DNA from: Telopea speciosissima
Taxonomy: Eukaryota > Streptophyta > Magnoliopsida > Proteales > Proteaceae
NCBI RefSeq assembly: GCF_018873765.1
Contig: NC_057920.1
Span: forward strand, 46,054,828 to 46,118,827
DNA length: 64,000 nt
Direction of reading: 5' to 3'
Part shown: piece after piece, positions 21,642 through 32,400 of the stretch
Position numbering within the stretch: the stretch's first letter is position 1
Layout of the letters: the number at the start of each line of letters is the position of its first letter
Position numbers and translations under genes: made by a program
Notes under the pieces: generated by a model
Database searches by the model: none
Told to the model about the DNA's origin: nothing
The model's input: only the letters and a program-made list of their open reading frames with translations

Positions 21642-23549
21642 CTCTGGTCAATTTGGATTGACTAGTTTAATCGACCAGAGTTGTTGTACTGTGTAATGCA
21701 CATTCCAAGATTGTGGAGCCCAATGTCACGCATCGGGGATCCCCTCACCATGTCCCAAATACCTAGTAGGGGTATTCCCCCGACAATTTGACTAAGCGAG
21801 GCTCGCGTATCGTCCCGAGTATAAGGAATCAGGCAAATAATCAGTTTTGGGCCAGATTGACCCTCAGCCAAACGGACCCTAAGTTACTTTCTACTTAAAC
21901 TCAATGCATTTCTAAAACCATTCTTTCTTGCCAAAACTGTTGAAAGAAGAAGGAGAGGAAGAAGAGAAGAAGGAGAGAAAGAACAGAAGAAGAAGAGGAA
22001 GAAGAAAAGACAAGGCTTCCAAATCATGGTAGGGAACCCTATACCCCTCACTCTTGGTTCAGTTGTATGGGAGAATCCATTGCAGCATCTCATCAACTAC
22101 TTCCAATTGTAAGGTAATACCCTAAACCTAGTCAATTCTTTCCTTGTAATCTATTCCTAGACATAGGGTTAATAGTATTTCTTGGAATTGGGATAATTAG
22201 AAACCCATTTCCTTTCATGCATGTTAAATAGAACCCAATTCATTTGCATACATGTTCAATCCAGAGCAAATAGCTTAAATCTAGTACTGTGTTGACCTAA
22301 CTCCAACCATTCCTTATCTATGTTGGTAATTGATGCATGTTGGAAGCCAAGCTTCAGCCATACGTGGCTCTTTTAATGCAACTTGGACCCAACTCATCGT
22401 GCATGTTTGCTTCCATCTCAAATCTATTGAATTCCATCATTAAAAACATAATTGGGATGTAGTTGGACTTATTGATCACCATCCCAGGCCAATTGGAGAA
22501 GAATCAGGCAAAACCCCCAGAAGCCGTTTGAATTTCGGGCTGTACATAGACTGGTCGATCTGGACCAACTAGTCCAATCGATCAGAGATGGTCCTTGAAG
22601 CCAGAATTGGATTTGTGACCTTGGGTATTGTCCCTGCGGGTAAATTGAATGGAACCCCATGAAATTCCCCTAGATCCCTTCAGTTTAGCTGTGACCAATG
22701 AGACAGATTGATCCACTCTGGTCGATCTGGATCAACCAGTCCAATCAACCAGAGTTGGTCCTTAAAGCTAAACCATGAACCAATCGTGAAACCCTTAATA
22801 TAGTTCCCAGGCAAATTGGGGTGGAACCACATGGAAACCCCCCCAAAATTATTCTGATTTTTTGCACCTACCAAGATTGGCGATCTACTCTGGTCAATCC
22901 AAATCAACCAGTCCAATCGACCAGAGTGCTGTCAGCCTATTTTGGGTTTGAGGTCTGAATAGGGTTATGAACAAGTTCTACCTTAGGTTAAGATTGGGTC
23001 ATCTAAACCCTTGCATGTCTAATATGTCATGGTAAGAACCTGATTCCATGCATGCATGATAAATCCCAACTCAAAATTGGTTTTTGTGAAATTCTTCTAT
23101 TTTGGCAGATTGACCCATGTTTAGTAAAAATGACATAAATTCATCATTCAAACTTCAATTGCATTGATTCTTGATTTTTTAGAAAATGGACTCATAGGGC
23201 TTTCATTTGTATAGAAATAGAATATGTCAAATTCTGTCTCTAAGTGAGCTAAAATTTCACTTCAAGTTGCTATAAAAAATTGAATTCTTCTATTCTGGCA
23301 AATTGACCCCTGTTTAATAAAAATGAGGTAACTCCATCCGAACCTCATTTTCTTTAATTTCAGTTTCTATTTTTTTAGAAACTGGACTCATAGAGCTTCA
23401 TTTTGCTAGAAGAAACCATTATCCAATTATGCCTCAAAGTGGGCTGAAATTTCACTTCAATCCAAGCTAAAACCTCTGTTTTCCCTTTGAAATTCTATTA
23501 TTGCTGTCTCTGGTTGATCCACTTTGATCGATCTGTATCAACCAGAGAC
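21642..23549. repeat. Five dispersed inverted-repeat (hairpin) units, about 39-43 bp each
   Basis: Units at 21642-21680, 22548-22585, 22715-22755, 22887-22927 and 23507-23549. Each is built as CTCTGGTCGAT (or close), a 16-20 bp spacer often containing CAACCAGTCC, then ATCGACCAGAG. The arms are complementary, and some copies hold compensating changes such as GGTTGAT with ATCAACC. Confidence 0.75.
23091..23474. repeat. Tandem duplication, period 193 bp
   Basis: Unit 1 starts ATTCTTCTATTTTGGCAGAT at 23091 and unit 2 ATTCTTCTATTCTGGCAAAT at 23284. Both contain TTAGAAA-TGGACTCATAG and end in AAATTTCACTTCAA. No coding frame. Confidence 0.75.
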
Positions 23550-24899
23550 ATCAACCTGTGCTGCTGTCAGCCCCATTTTGAATTTGAAACCTATTCTATC
23601 CTAAACCTAAGTACACCTCCTCCATCACTCAAACACAATTTAACACACATAGTTGGTCTAATATACATAGGGTAGAGTCCTCAAGTGATGATGCCTATCA
23701 AGGATCAAATCGAAACCCGACAACCAACTGAGAAACCAAGTTCAAAACAAGGTAAGTAGGGATATTCCATTCATATAGGTGTAATATTATTGATATTGAT
23801 TGTTGCTATTATTTAAAAATGTTACATCATTTCTTTTATTCTTGTTGTTGATATGGAGCTTTGAATGGAGAATTTATGAGATACTATATTATGTTTGAAA
23901 TGCATGTTATTGATATTGTTAGCTTAGATGCCATAGCCGGCTTGGAAACGAGGAGTGTGATGGCCGGTAGTTATAGGATGCAGTTGACAATACTCAACTC
24001 ATATTATGTCATATATAAAGCATGTGGCCAGGGATTAACATTACCTGTACTACGAACCCTTGCCAACAGGGGTTAGGGTGTTGGATACCACAATTATGTG
24101 AGGTCAATGTCTTGGAGGGGCATTGGTCGGTCGGTAAACCCATCATGGTCGCTAGGACGTGGTGGTAGCATAGAAATGTGTGAGGTTAGTGTCTTGGAAT
24201 TGGCACTGGTCGGTTGGTAGACCCATCAGTTAATAGGGCTGGTGGTAGCACAGTGGTAACCTAGAGAGCAGGTCGGGCTGACCTTGGGAAGGGATGCTGG
24301 AGCCAACTAGTCTTCTCCGACAACTCAATATGGTTGCTATCGGGTACGGAATCAAATTCGATACCCGAACTACAGGTATTGGAGATTGTAGTAGTACTTA
24401 CTTACCTAGTGTCATAGTTTTGTTGTTAGGTGGACTAGAGAATAAAATTGAATCTCATGCATATAGGATCATGTTGTGTTGTATTTGCATGCATGGCTTA
24501 TTATTCATTCATTGGGCTTAGTAGAGCTTAACCCCGTAGAATCTTTTCTTTTTAGATGATTTTGTAGGTACTGGTTTGCCAATGGGCGATGAAGTTGTCG
24601 ATGGAATCGTAGACCTTCCTTATCTTACTGTTCTGCGAAGATTTTGTGTTTATTTAATTTCTTTTCTTTCAAAAGTGTAATTATCAATATATTGTACTTT
24701 TGAGCATAAAATAGATATGTATATGGTATAACATAGATATTTGGGATTTTACTGTATATGATATAATCCATCTATGGGTAGTTCAAGTCTTCCGTTGCAC
24801 TCTGATATACTTTTATTATCTATCTACCCTTTGTATGTGGTTTGTGACATGTAAATACTGCTTCTGGATCCTAGAGGGTTGACGGATATCGTAGGATAT

Positions 24900-25600
24900 C
24901 CGGTCACTAACCGAATCTTCCTAGGGGGTGGGTTTGGTATCTTTCCTCAGTTCTTTAACTTTCTGCCATGTTTTTTTCCTTAATTTTTGTCAATGTTTTG
25001 ATATTTTTCCATTAATTTTCTCTTCGATTAGGACAGCTTTCCCTTTGTTTTCCTTTACTTCGGAACCACCATTTTCATCGTTTTATCTTCTCTTTGGGAC
25101 TTCTTTTCCATAATTTTCTCACTCGTTTAGGTCATTTAGGTTTTTATCTCTATTTTGATCAATTTTCTTTTGGGTTTTGTGTTTTGGATCCATTCCTCAC
25201 ACCCTTTTCTTTGTGTTTCTCCTTCTAGTTTGTCTAAAATCTAAGGGCACTTTGGTAATTAGTTATACACAAATCTAGTTTTAAGCTTTATTTTAGTTAA
25301 TTTTTGATATAATATACATGTCTCTTTCCATGCTTAGATCATTTGATATGTGTGTATATTTTGCTAGCCATGACTGTTATGCCTTTTGAAGATAATTTCC
25401 ATGTTTGGATGCTACATAAGTGATAATGGCAAATTTGTAATTTCAAACATGTATGTTAAGTGATCATAGCATGTTTAGCTTAGGTATTTCCTTTTATTTA
25501 TGTCATGTATGCTTTAATTTCAAGTATGCTAACCATTTAGGTAAAGCTGGATTAAGGTATGTCATCCACCATCCTTTATTATTTGGCCTATACATAACAC
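24900..25600. other. Pyrimidine-rich non-coding sequence
   Basis: No gene, RNA or defined repeat recognised. Alternating T-rich tracts (24940-25260) and AT-rich DNA; it may be the upstream part of the family-X LTR that follows. Confidence 0.4.
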
Positions 25601-26480
25601 ATTGATCTAAGGTAGACATCCGGTTTTTACCGGATGGACTGGAATGCCTAACTCCTAGGGGTGTCAATTTAGGACTAGAACCGATAACCGGAACTAATCC
25701 GGACCGACAAAAACCAAAATCGGAGCACCCAATAGCTTATTGGGACGGATCTGGTCCTAGTTATATACTATTGGTTTGGCCCGGTTCTGGTCCGGGTCTC
25801 CCAATGGGTCTAGAATCCATAGCCCATTAAGGGCCCTGTAGCATCGGAACCGGATGATATGTAAACAAATTGAATGGGAAATTAGATCTCTAAAACGCTA
25901 AAAGGCTTTAAACCCTAATCTATTAATAACGTTACATTGTTTGGGACTTTTAAATGGCGCTCTTTTGTTGCTCTTTAAGTCATAAGTATATGAGTTGAGT
26001 TTGAAATGGAAATTATGAACTCTTAAAGCTAGTATATGAATCAATGTTTTTATTTTAGGCTCTACAAGACTATATCTATGTATGATGAAGCTCCCGTTTT
26101 CCTAAAGAAACTTTCATTGTCCTTGTTTTGGGCTCAATAATGTATGGAATCGATTAGGAACTAGAACCGGACGACCCATTAGTTAACGGTCTTGAGTTTC
26201 AGCTTTGGATCCGGTAAGCTTATTGGTCCGGTTATGGTCTTGACATTTTAGAGCCGGAACTGCTAAAAATCCGGACCGATAGCTCAGAACCGGACCAATT
26301 GACACCCCTGTTAACACCTTCCCCAGACTATAACCTGACACGGACCCCAACCTTTGGATTAGATCAGTTCTGATGAAATCATTTATTTAATTATTTATTT
26401 TTGTAAGGGCCCTAGACTCTAATCTAAATAGCAACTCCTTGTCAATAGAGACCTTGAGAGAGGGTTTCCCTCCAAAAAAT
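25600..26480 (+). mobile_element. LTR fragment, family X, with MITE insertion
   Basis: The flanks of the MITE at 25656-26310 read GGAATGCCTAACTCC on the left and TTAACACCTTCCCCAGACTATAACCTGACAC on the right. Together they rebuild the family-X core also found at 4900-5010 (minus) and 18140-18480. Limits are approximate. Confidence 0.5.
25656..26310. mobile_element. hAT-like MITE, about 655 bp
   Basis: Left end TAGGGGTGTCAATT and right end AATTGACACCCCTG form near-perfect inverted termini. The flanking 8-mers CTAACTCC (25648-25655) and TTAACACC (26311-26318) match at 6 of 8 and fit a decayed 8-bp TSD. The interior is rich in CCGGAAC- and CGGACC-type words near both ends. No transposase ORF. 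Confidence 0.7.
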
Positions 26481-26692
26481 CTTTTTTGTCCTTACTAAAG
26501 GAGGATCAAAAGTGAAAGGGGTGGGTGAAGTGATTGAGAGCCCAATGGAGATCGTGGAAGCTATGCTTCTTGTCGCCGATTTCCATCAAGTTACCAATTT
26601 CTTTATCGTTGTTGCCATTGAGTAATGGAAGCAGTGTCTCATTCTGCTCTAAAGTTATGTTTCCTATGGAGTCTTGAGAGTTCCGTGGTGAA
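26480..26692. other. Unassigned sequence left of the 437-bp MITE
   Basis: No supported gene. Together with 27146 onward it forms the pre-insertion host sequence of the MITE at 26701-27137. Confidence 0.4.
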
Positions 26693-26700
26693 ACTAAAAC

Positions 26701-27137
26701 TAGGGATGTAAATGGATTGGATTCGGCTTGGATACGGATCGGATGTGATTGGATCCAGATATTTCTTGGCCGAATACAGATACCTCTAAATGGATTCGGA
26801 TGGATTTGGATACGAATCGTATTCGGATGACCATCAGTTTACATCTCTGCCTTGTGTAGCCCGGACCTTCCTCCCCCTAGCGGATATAATTCACTCTCAA
26901 TCCATCTCTTAGGTCATGATTCTCTTTTCCTCATATTCTAGAACCTGTTGAATCTTTAAAACCCCTCAAATCCTTATTTACTTAATTTATAGTATTCAGA
27001 TTTTTTTTCGAACGGATTTTTATCGGAGTATTCAGATTCAGATTTTTTTTCTGAATATCTCTAAACGAATACAGATGTCCCTAAACGGATACGTATGCGG
27101 ATTGGATTCGGATTTTGGATATCCATTTACATCCCTA
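26701..27137. mobile_element. hAT-like MITE, 437 bp, perfect 15-bp terminal inverted repeats
   Basis: Left end TAGGGATGTAAATGG (26701-26715) and right end CCATTTACATCCCTA (27123-27137) are exact reverse complements. The flanks ACTAAAAC (26693-26700) and AGTAAAAC (27138-27145) match at 7 of 8. Subterminal GGATTCGGAT and CGGATACG words resemble those of the MITE at 18171-18443, so they are likely related. It has no coding capacity. Confidence 0.8.
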
Positions 27138-27145
27138 AGTAAAAC

Positions 27146-27880
27146 ACCACCGCAGTCTAGACGAGTACCAAAAACAGTGGAGGAAAAAACTAAAGAAAGG
27201 GAAGAGAAGATAAGAGAATCTGATAAGTGTGACTGACTGGTGATGACAAAACTAATACGACCACTGTTGATTTGGTTCCTGGCTTCTCCCCTAAAAAGCT
27301 TTATACACAGAGATCGGAAAAGCTCTCTTACCAAGCTCTTGGTTTGTCTTTCCCACTCTTCTCTCTAGTGCTCGATCATTTAGTCTTCGGACACTGTATC
27401 TGCAAATCTCTAGGGATTTGAGAGTCTTAGGCAGTGGTAGGGTTCGCTGTGAAGTTGGGTGTAAGGTTTTCAATTATCTTAGTCTTCTCCTAAGAGGTGG
27501 GTGAGAGAGTGGATGATATGTTTGATGATGACAAGACGGGAGAGAAAAGAGGGTGATAATGAAATGGGAGAGAGAAAAGGAGGATAAAGAGAAGCCTTTC
27601 AATGTGTGGTAACACGTTTCTTTCCTATAGAAGTAGTCCAAAGTAACCAAAGTTAAAAATATGTTGTTCCTGTCGTTCTATGGTTGTCTCCGAGAGGGGC
27701 GAATTAAGGCCCGTTTGATAACGTTTCTGTTCTGGAACGCTGTTTTTTTTTGGTAAAATCATCTTTTTTAGTTTCTATATTAGAAAATCTCTTCTTTTTT
27801 TTTTTTGTGTTTAATGGTGTTTGATAAACCTGTTCCGTATATAGTTCCAAAACATTGTTAGATCATCAATGATGTTTGAT
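27146..27880. other. Unassigned sequence
   Basis: Short minus-strand ORFs (27038-27334, 27291-27473) show no domain and partly read through the MITE. The stretch 27711-27790 (GCCCGTTTGATAACG, GTTCTGGAACG, T-runs) resembles a common small plant repeat built around palindromic GTTC-GGAAC words, but no termini could be fixed. Confidence 0.35.
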
Positions 27881-27882
27881 AA

Positions 27883-27897
27883 ATACTGTTTTGGAAC
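27883..27897. repeat. Target-site duplication, left, of LINE-3
   Basis: ATACTGTTTTGGAAC; matches 28997-29011 (ATACTGTTCCGGAAC) at 13 of 15, both differences C/T. Confidence 0.6.
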
Positions 27898-28857
27898 AGA
27901 TGCTTGGTTATGCACTCTTACTAATTCATCTGTTTTTTCTACTAAGAAAGTTGCACAAGCTCTTCTACATTCTATCCCTTCACACACTCAATGGTGGAGG
28001 TTCTTCTGGAAAATTCCAATTCATCCTAAGTTCAAAATTTTCTTTTGGCATGTGCTGAATAGAGGGTTACCTGTCAAAGCAATCCTTTCAAAGTGGACTC
28101 ATATCGACCCAACTTGTGTCTTTTGTGGGACACATGTGGAATCTATTTGGCATGCTTTGGTCTCTTGTGAGTGGACAAAACATATATGGGGTGCGAGACC
28201 TTTAGGGCTTAGAACTGAACACATATATTTTCCGATCTTTATTACACTTTTGTGAGTCCTACACTCTTAAGCAATTTCAATAATAAAGCCATGACAAGAT
28301 GGCTTTTCTCTGTTTTCATCATCTTTTGCTACTTCATTTGGATTCATAGGAACAAAGTTCTATTTCCAAAGGTTAAACCAGATCTGTTATGGATCATGGC
28401 TATGGCTAACAAATGGCTCTGTGAGCTTTCGGTTAACCCACCTTGTATTGATTCTTTTGAATATTCAACATGTTACACGAATGGGCTCAATAGCTTATCA
28501 TCTTTGGATAATCTACCAATTTTTAATTTCCCAATTTTGTTATGTGCAGGGGTTGCTGCCTCAGAACTAAATAGATCTGGTTGGGCTTTTACAGTTCTGC
28601 TGCAAGGAGAAATTAAATTTATTTCTGCAGGTTTTTTGAGTACTAACAATGTTCTGGAAACAAAACTGTTTGGCATTACTCAGGGGATGGAGTTTGCTGC
28701 CAGACAAGGATACAACATCAGGGAGGTGTGGTGCAACAAGGAGATCGTGGAGCTGGTTAATAACCCCTTCAAATCAGTCTGCCAGCTACCATTAATATAT
28801 CTTGGTCTTACAGCCCACATAGCCTTGAACTCTAGTCTTTTTTGTTTTCAATCTTGA
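27898..28857 (+). pseudogene. LINE-3 ORF fragment: zf-RVT and RNase H-like domain
   Basis: Part 1 (to 28254) reads STKKVAQALLHSIP, WKIPIHPKFKIFFWHVLNRG and CVFCGTHVESIWHALVSCEW, with the C-x2-C...H...C zinc ligands. Part 2 (28252-28857, frame shifted by the TGAG overlap) holds TRWLFSVFIIFCYFIWIHRN, a typical linker, then an RNase H-like fold ending in ETKLFGITQGMEFAARQ (glutamate helix). The first aspartate position is not convincingly kept: AGVAASELNRSGWAF stands where a DGA motif is expected. Confidence 0.75.
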
Positions 28858-28996
28858 TGTTCTAATCTTTTCCTTACTTTGTGCTCTTGCTAAATATATG
28901 TATGTTAACCAAGAGCAGATACAGTTATCCAACAATATTATACAACCGTTATCTTTTATTACTTAATATATCTTGTCTTTTCCCACTCAAAAAAAA
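27898..28996 (+). mobile_element. LINE-3: strongly 5'-truncated LINE (zf-RVT plus RNase H)
   Basis: Only the last 1.1 kb of a plant L1-type LINE is present, ending in an A-run (28989-28997) and flanked by a 15-bp TSD with two C/T differences. Truncation falls at the start of the zf-RVT domain. Confidence 0.8.
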
Positions 28997-29011
28997 ATAC
29001 TGTTCCGGAAC
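28997..29011. repeat. Target-site duplication, right, of LINE-3
   Basis: ATACTGTTCCGGAAC following the A-tail; partner of 27883-27897. Confidence 0.6.
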
Positions 29012-29366
29012 GAATTCTAACATTGTCTTTTAAAGTAATTACAAAAATGTCGAAGGATGGAATGGCTGGTTGGGTTTCTCTTTTGCTTTTATGTTCTCAT
29101 TTTGTTGCAGCCTATCTAACTCCCTTTGCTTCCTTCACTTTTGAATTCTTCACCATCCCTTCAACTAAATACCTCAATTGCCTTGAAGTCCGAAATCTTA
29201 TCTTTAGTTACACTTGTAATCCCATTTCTACATAGATGTGTTAGGTACTTGACCGATATGCCAAAAGCTCCAAAGTTGATGGAACGAGTTAAACCAAACC
29301 CTTTAACCTATCCCATACTAGGCTGGGCCAATCTAGCGCCCATACACTATAGTGGCCCCATTAAGC
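29012..29366. other. Unassigned sequence between LINE-3 and the PPR relic
   Basis: Two plus-strand ORFs (29023-29235, 29126-29380) have no domain. The minus-strand PPR similarity fades near 29365, so the 3' end of that gene was lost or replaced here. Confidence 0.4.
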
Positions 29367-29619
29367 ACATAACAAGATGATACATGAAAGTCCTAAAAGT
29401 TATTGCATTAGGAGCACAACCATCCCCAAGGCCATCGTAAATCTTTTTAGCTTCCTCAATCAAGCCATGATTATAGTAACAAGACAAAAGGTAAAAACAG
29501 ATGGTATTTGGTTTCAACCCACCAGAGCTATCTCTTCAATCAGCACCAACACATCTTACGGTTTCCTAGTTGGCCTGCATTATTTTCACATCATAAGCTT
29601 AAACATCTGGAGAAGCTAA
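29367..29619 (-). pseudogene. PPR protein pseudogene, 3' part
   Basis: The minus strand reads ASPDV, then AYDVKIMQAN, LKPNTICFYLLSCYYNHG and IEEAKKIYDGL, then CAPNAITFRTFM near 29395. These are successive 35-residue PPR helical repeats, as in organellar RNA-binding PPR proteins of the P class. It continues in frame, after one in-frame stop, from the part at 36719-37489. The two were one gene before the copia element at 29620-36718 landed. Several frameshifts and stops are present. PPR proteins normally act in mitochondria or plastids in RNA processing. Confidence 0.75.
29615..29619. repeat. Target-site duplication, left, of the copia element
   Basis: GCTAA, paired with GCTTA at 36719-36723 (one mismatch). 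Confidence 0.55.
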
Positions 29620-30152
29620 TGTTAGAATTATTTATGGAATATAATTCCATATTCCCTATTATGGACTAATATTAAATAAAGTAAAACTCAGGCTAATTAT
29701 GGTATTGGTCTAATTAAGTGGGTCATTGGGTTATATTAGGAATCCTATGTGGACTGGCTTAAGTGTGGGCAGATAGATTCCTATTGGGACTGTGATGAGT
29801 TAGACCCTATAGGAATTACTATATAAGGAGAGCTAGGTCCCCCCTCTACCCATCACAACTAATTATTCTCAATCTCTATTGAGGAGTGCATTCTGGACAG
29901 AGAGGGAGATATTCAGTGTTCATCATCCCTGTGCATACGGTAATCTCATCAAGCCAGTTACTTTAAGAATAGAGGGGAAGCACCTAGATCTTGATCTTTA
30001 TTTTCCACTGCAATCATCATCACTATGGATGCAAAATAAGGTTGGTGGTTCTATCCCTGTTTTCTATTATTTATTTGATTGTGTTCTTGAACGCCCTATG
30101 GAGATCCTGGCTTTTGGGATTTTATCCCTATTTGGATCAAATTAACCTATCA
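29620..30152 (+). repeat. 5' LTR of the copia element
   Basis: TGTTAGAATTAT...AACCTATCA, 533 bp, homologous to 36203-36718. It contains TATATAAGGAG at 29821-29831 as a likely TATA box. It has an extra AAGAATAGAGGGGAAGC-like stretch near 29965 that the 3' LTR lacks. Confidence 0.95.
29821..29828 (+). promoter_or_regulatory. TATA box of the copia 5' LTR
   Basis: ATATAAGG in CTATATAAGGAGAGC; the same box occurs in the 3' LTR near 36403. Confidence 0.6.
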
Positions 30153-30154
30153 TG

Positions 30155-30167
30155 TGATATTAGAGCC
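30155..30167 (+). other. Primer-binding site of the copia element (decayed)
   Basis: TGATATTAGAGCC, 2 nt after the LTR. It differs from the initiator tRNA-Met complement TGGTATCAGAGCC by one G-to-A and one C-to-T change. Confidence 0.75.
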
Positions 30168-31408
30168 TCCATAGATCAATTCTTGAACCTATATGGACTC
30201 AAAATAATAGATCATGCTAAGGAAATCGAAAATTTTTCGGTTCGAATCAAGTTTTTTAGGGTTTTTTCAATTTTTTGAAAAACTTGTACGGACATTGGCA
30301 TTCTGCCAAATTTTTTCTCCGGCGAAAGGCGAATCTGATCACACAGGCGTGTAGAGCTCGGAGAACTGAGCATCTATATGGGTGGATCACCGCCGACGGT
30401 AGCGGCAAGTGGATGTGACTCTCCGGCTGGATTTAAAAAAAAAAGGAGTTTTCGGGGTTTGCTATCGTGCACCGTCGGGTCGGGTCGACTCAAACTCTGA
30501 CCCAACCCGATAACCCAATTTTTTGGCCTAATTGGGTTGACCCAGACCCGGTTGGATCAGAGTTGAACCGGGGTTGGACTGAATTGATTTTAGTTTGATC
30601 GTACGGACCGGTTTGAACCAGTAGAGTCAACCATTTTTTGTCCTGAACTTTGACTGACTTTTTTGGGGGCTACGAGACTCCATTTGGGGTCCCATTTTTT
30701 GAGTTGGGTCTATTTTTCTGTGCTCTACACAGTGTACCCTTTGTTTTGATCAGATATGCATATTTTAAATATTTTGGTATTCTTTTGATGCATGCCCTTT
30801 TCTAGAATTTGACGGTTCATTCCATTGGGAACCGAACCAATTTTTTGATTTGCTGGAATACCTACGTTGATGAATAGAATTGTTAGCTTTTTATGTTAGT
30901 TTTAAGACATTTAAGCCCCTTTTCATAAATCATAAAATAACACAAATTGTTTAAAGGTGTAAGTAATTTTGGAAAATCCCAAGAGAGGGTTCCATGGGTT
31001 CGACAGGATGCAGCCGCCAATGCAACCTTCCTTGTTAGATTTGTGAAACACCGGTCTCATACAGTTGTGGGATGTCCTTCAACTCTGATGTGTGGTCATA
31101 CACCTAAAGGCGGTGGTCATGTATTGGTACTTGAAGGGGTACATATACAGTATGCATGTGAATAGACTGACTCTAGAATTCTGCACACCCAAAGGTGGTG
31201 GATTTTGAAAGTTGAGTTGTATTCCCATGACCACTGTTATGTAGGGATTTTTACAATTGCATGTTGGAAATTCAGCCCAAAGGTGTTTTCACAACGATGT
31301 GTGTAAAATTCTCTTTAGCTTATAAGGTTTCAAGCTATACTTGCATCATGCTGATTATTATACTGTTCATTGTTTAAATTTTCTGTCACCTTTTCTGTCA
31401 ACAATAAC
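30168..31408 (+). other. 5' leader of the copia element
   Basis: About 1.2 kb between PBS and gag start, with no coding frame. It includes a G+T-rich part with repeated GGTTGGA/ACCCGG words at 30475-30620. The ORF at 30947-31165 shows no domain. Confidence 0.6.
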
Positions 31409-32273
31409 ATGATCACTATTGAGGTTCTTACTGGGTCAAACTTTAAGATGTGGAAAGAGGACATTATGTTTGCTATGAAAATGGCAGATGTGCACACGTC
31501 CCTTGTTATGGATAAACTAATGGATCTAATTGCTGATAATACTGAGATGAAAAATCCGTGCATGCTGCATGGTAAAAGAGTAATCGACTCAGTATACTGT
31601 CCATAAAGAGGTCGATATCGAAACACCTAAAAAGTGGTATGTCTGACCAATGTACTGCCAGAGAATTGCTAGATGCAATTTCTAAGAGATACAGAGTTTG
31701 ATCGAATGCTGAGAATGTGACACTTCTGCAAGGGCTATTTTATATGGAATATGATGGTTCTGGGGGTGTTAGGGATTACATTATTAAGATGGTTGATTAC
31801 CAAACTAAACTCAAGGCCTTGAACATTCCTCTTTCAGATGCCCTAATTGTCCATCAAGCCCTAAATACCGTACCTTCTGAATTTGACATCATTCAAACCA
31901 ACTACATTTTCCAAGATGGAGTCTGGAGTATTAATGACCTAATTTCTAAGGTTATGTCTAAGGAAGAGAAACTGAAAAAGATAAAAAGCATGCTGCCTAA
32001 TTTACTTCCAAAACCCGTAAGAGTAAAAAGTCTAAAAACCATACTCATAAGTCTGCCAATAAACAGTCTAATCAGACTAACAATTTGGGACCCAAGAAAG
32101 ACTCTTTGAAGAAAGAGAGTAATCACTGTTTCTTTTGCAAGAAGAAGGGTCACATAAAGAAGGACTGCGACAAATACAAGGCTTGGTTAATCAAGCCCAA
32201 ACAGCCATCAGGTAATAATTCTTTGGCTTTTGTTTGTGAATCCAATCAATCAGAAGCCCCATCCAGTTCTTAG
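31409..32273 (+). pseudogene. copia gag (broken) with zinc knuckle
   Basis: Starts MITIEVLTGSNFKMWKEDI at 31409, the usual copia gag opening with a W-K pair. The capsid-like part continues at 31717-32000 in another frame (LQGLFYMEYDGSG, VHQALNTVPSEFD). The knuckle CFFCKKKGHIKKDC (C-x2-C-x4-H-x4-C) is at 32127-32168. A frameshift near 31600, a stop near 31699 and a shift near 32085 break it. The intact protein would form the virus-like particle and bind the RNA. Confidence 0.85.
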
Positions 32274-32400
32274 TGGCTAGATAGCGGTGCAATTAATCAT
32301 GTTGCTTTTACCATACAGGGGTTCATAAACCGGAGGAGGCCAAACAGGGATGAATCAAGGCTGGTCGTAGGAAACGATGGACATTCTGACGCAGAGTTTG
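32274..32400 (+). pseudogene. copia aspartic protease start
   Basis: WLDSGAINHV at 32274-32303 carries the D-S-G-A active-site loop that copia proteases have after W-x-L-D/W-L-D. An in-frame TAG at 32271-32273 lies directly before it. The frame is then open into the next segment. Confidence 0.75.

Larger units (their letters stand above)
21200..24900 (+). mobile_element. Large LTR-type non-coding region (Del/Tekay-like), with internal repeats
   Basis: About 3.7 kb without any supported gene. It carries five inverted-repeat units (21642-23549), a 193-bp tandem duplication (23091-23474), a purine tract (21940-22015), and words such as CCAACAGGGGTTAGGGTGTTGG (near 24063) that recur in related form on the minus strand at 40820-40850 in a better-delimited LTR-type insertion. 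I take it as one or more decayed gypsy LTRs; no termini or TSD were identified. Confidence 0.45.

Noticed and set aside
29879..30278. Two ORFs at the left LTR of the copia element, with a similar one at 36469-36711
   Set aside because: Duplicated because they lie in the two LTRs; no domain, and the second is shifted by an indel.
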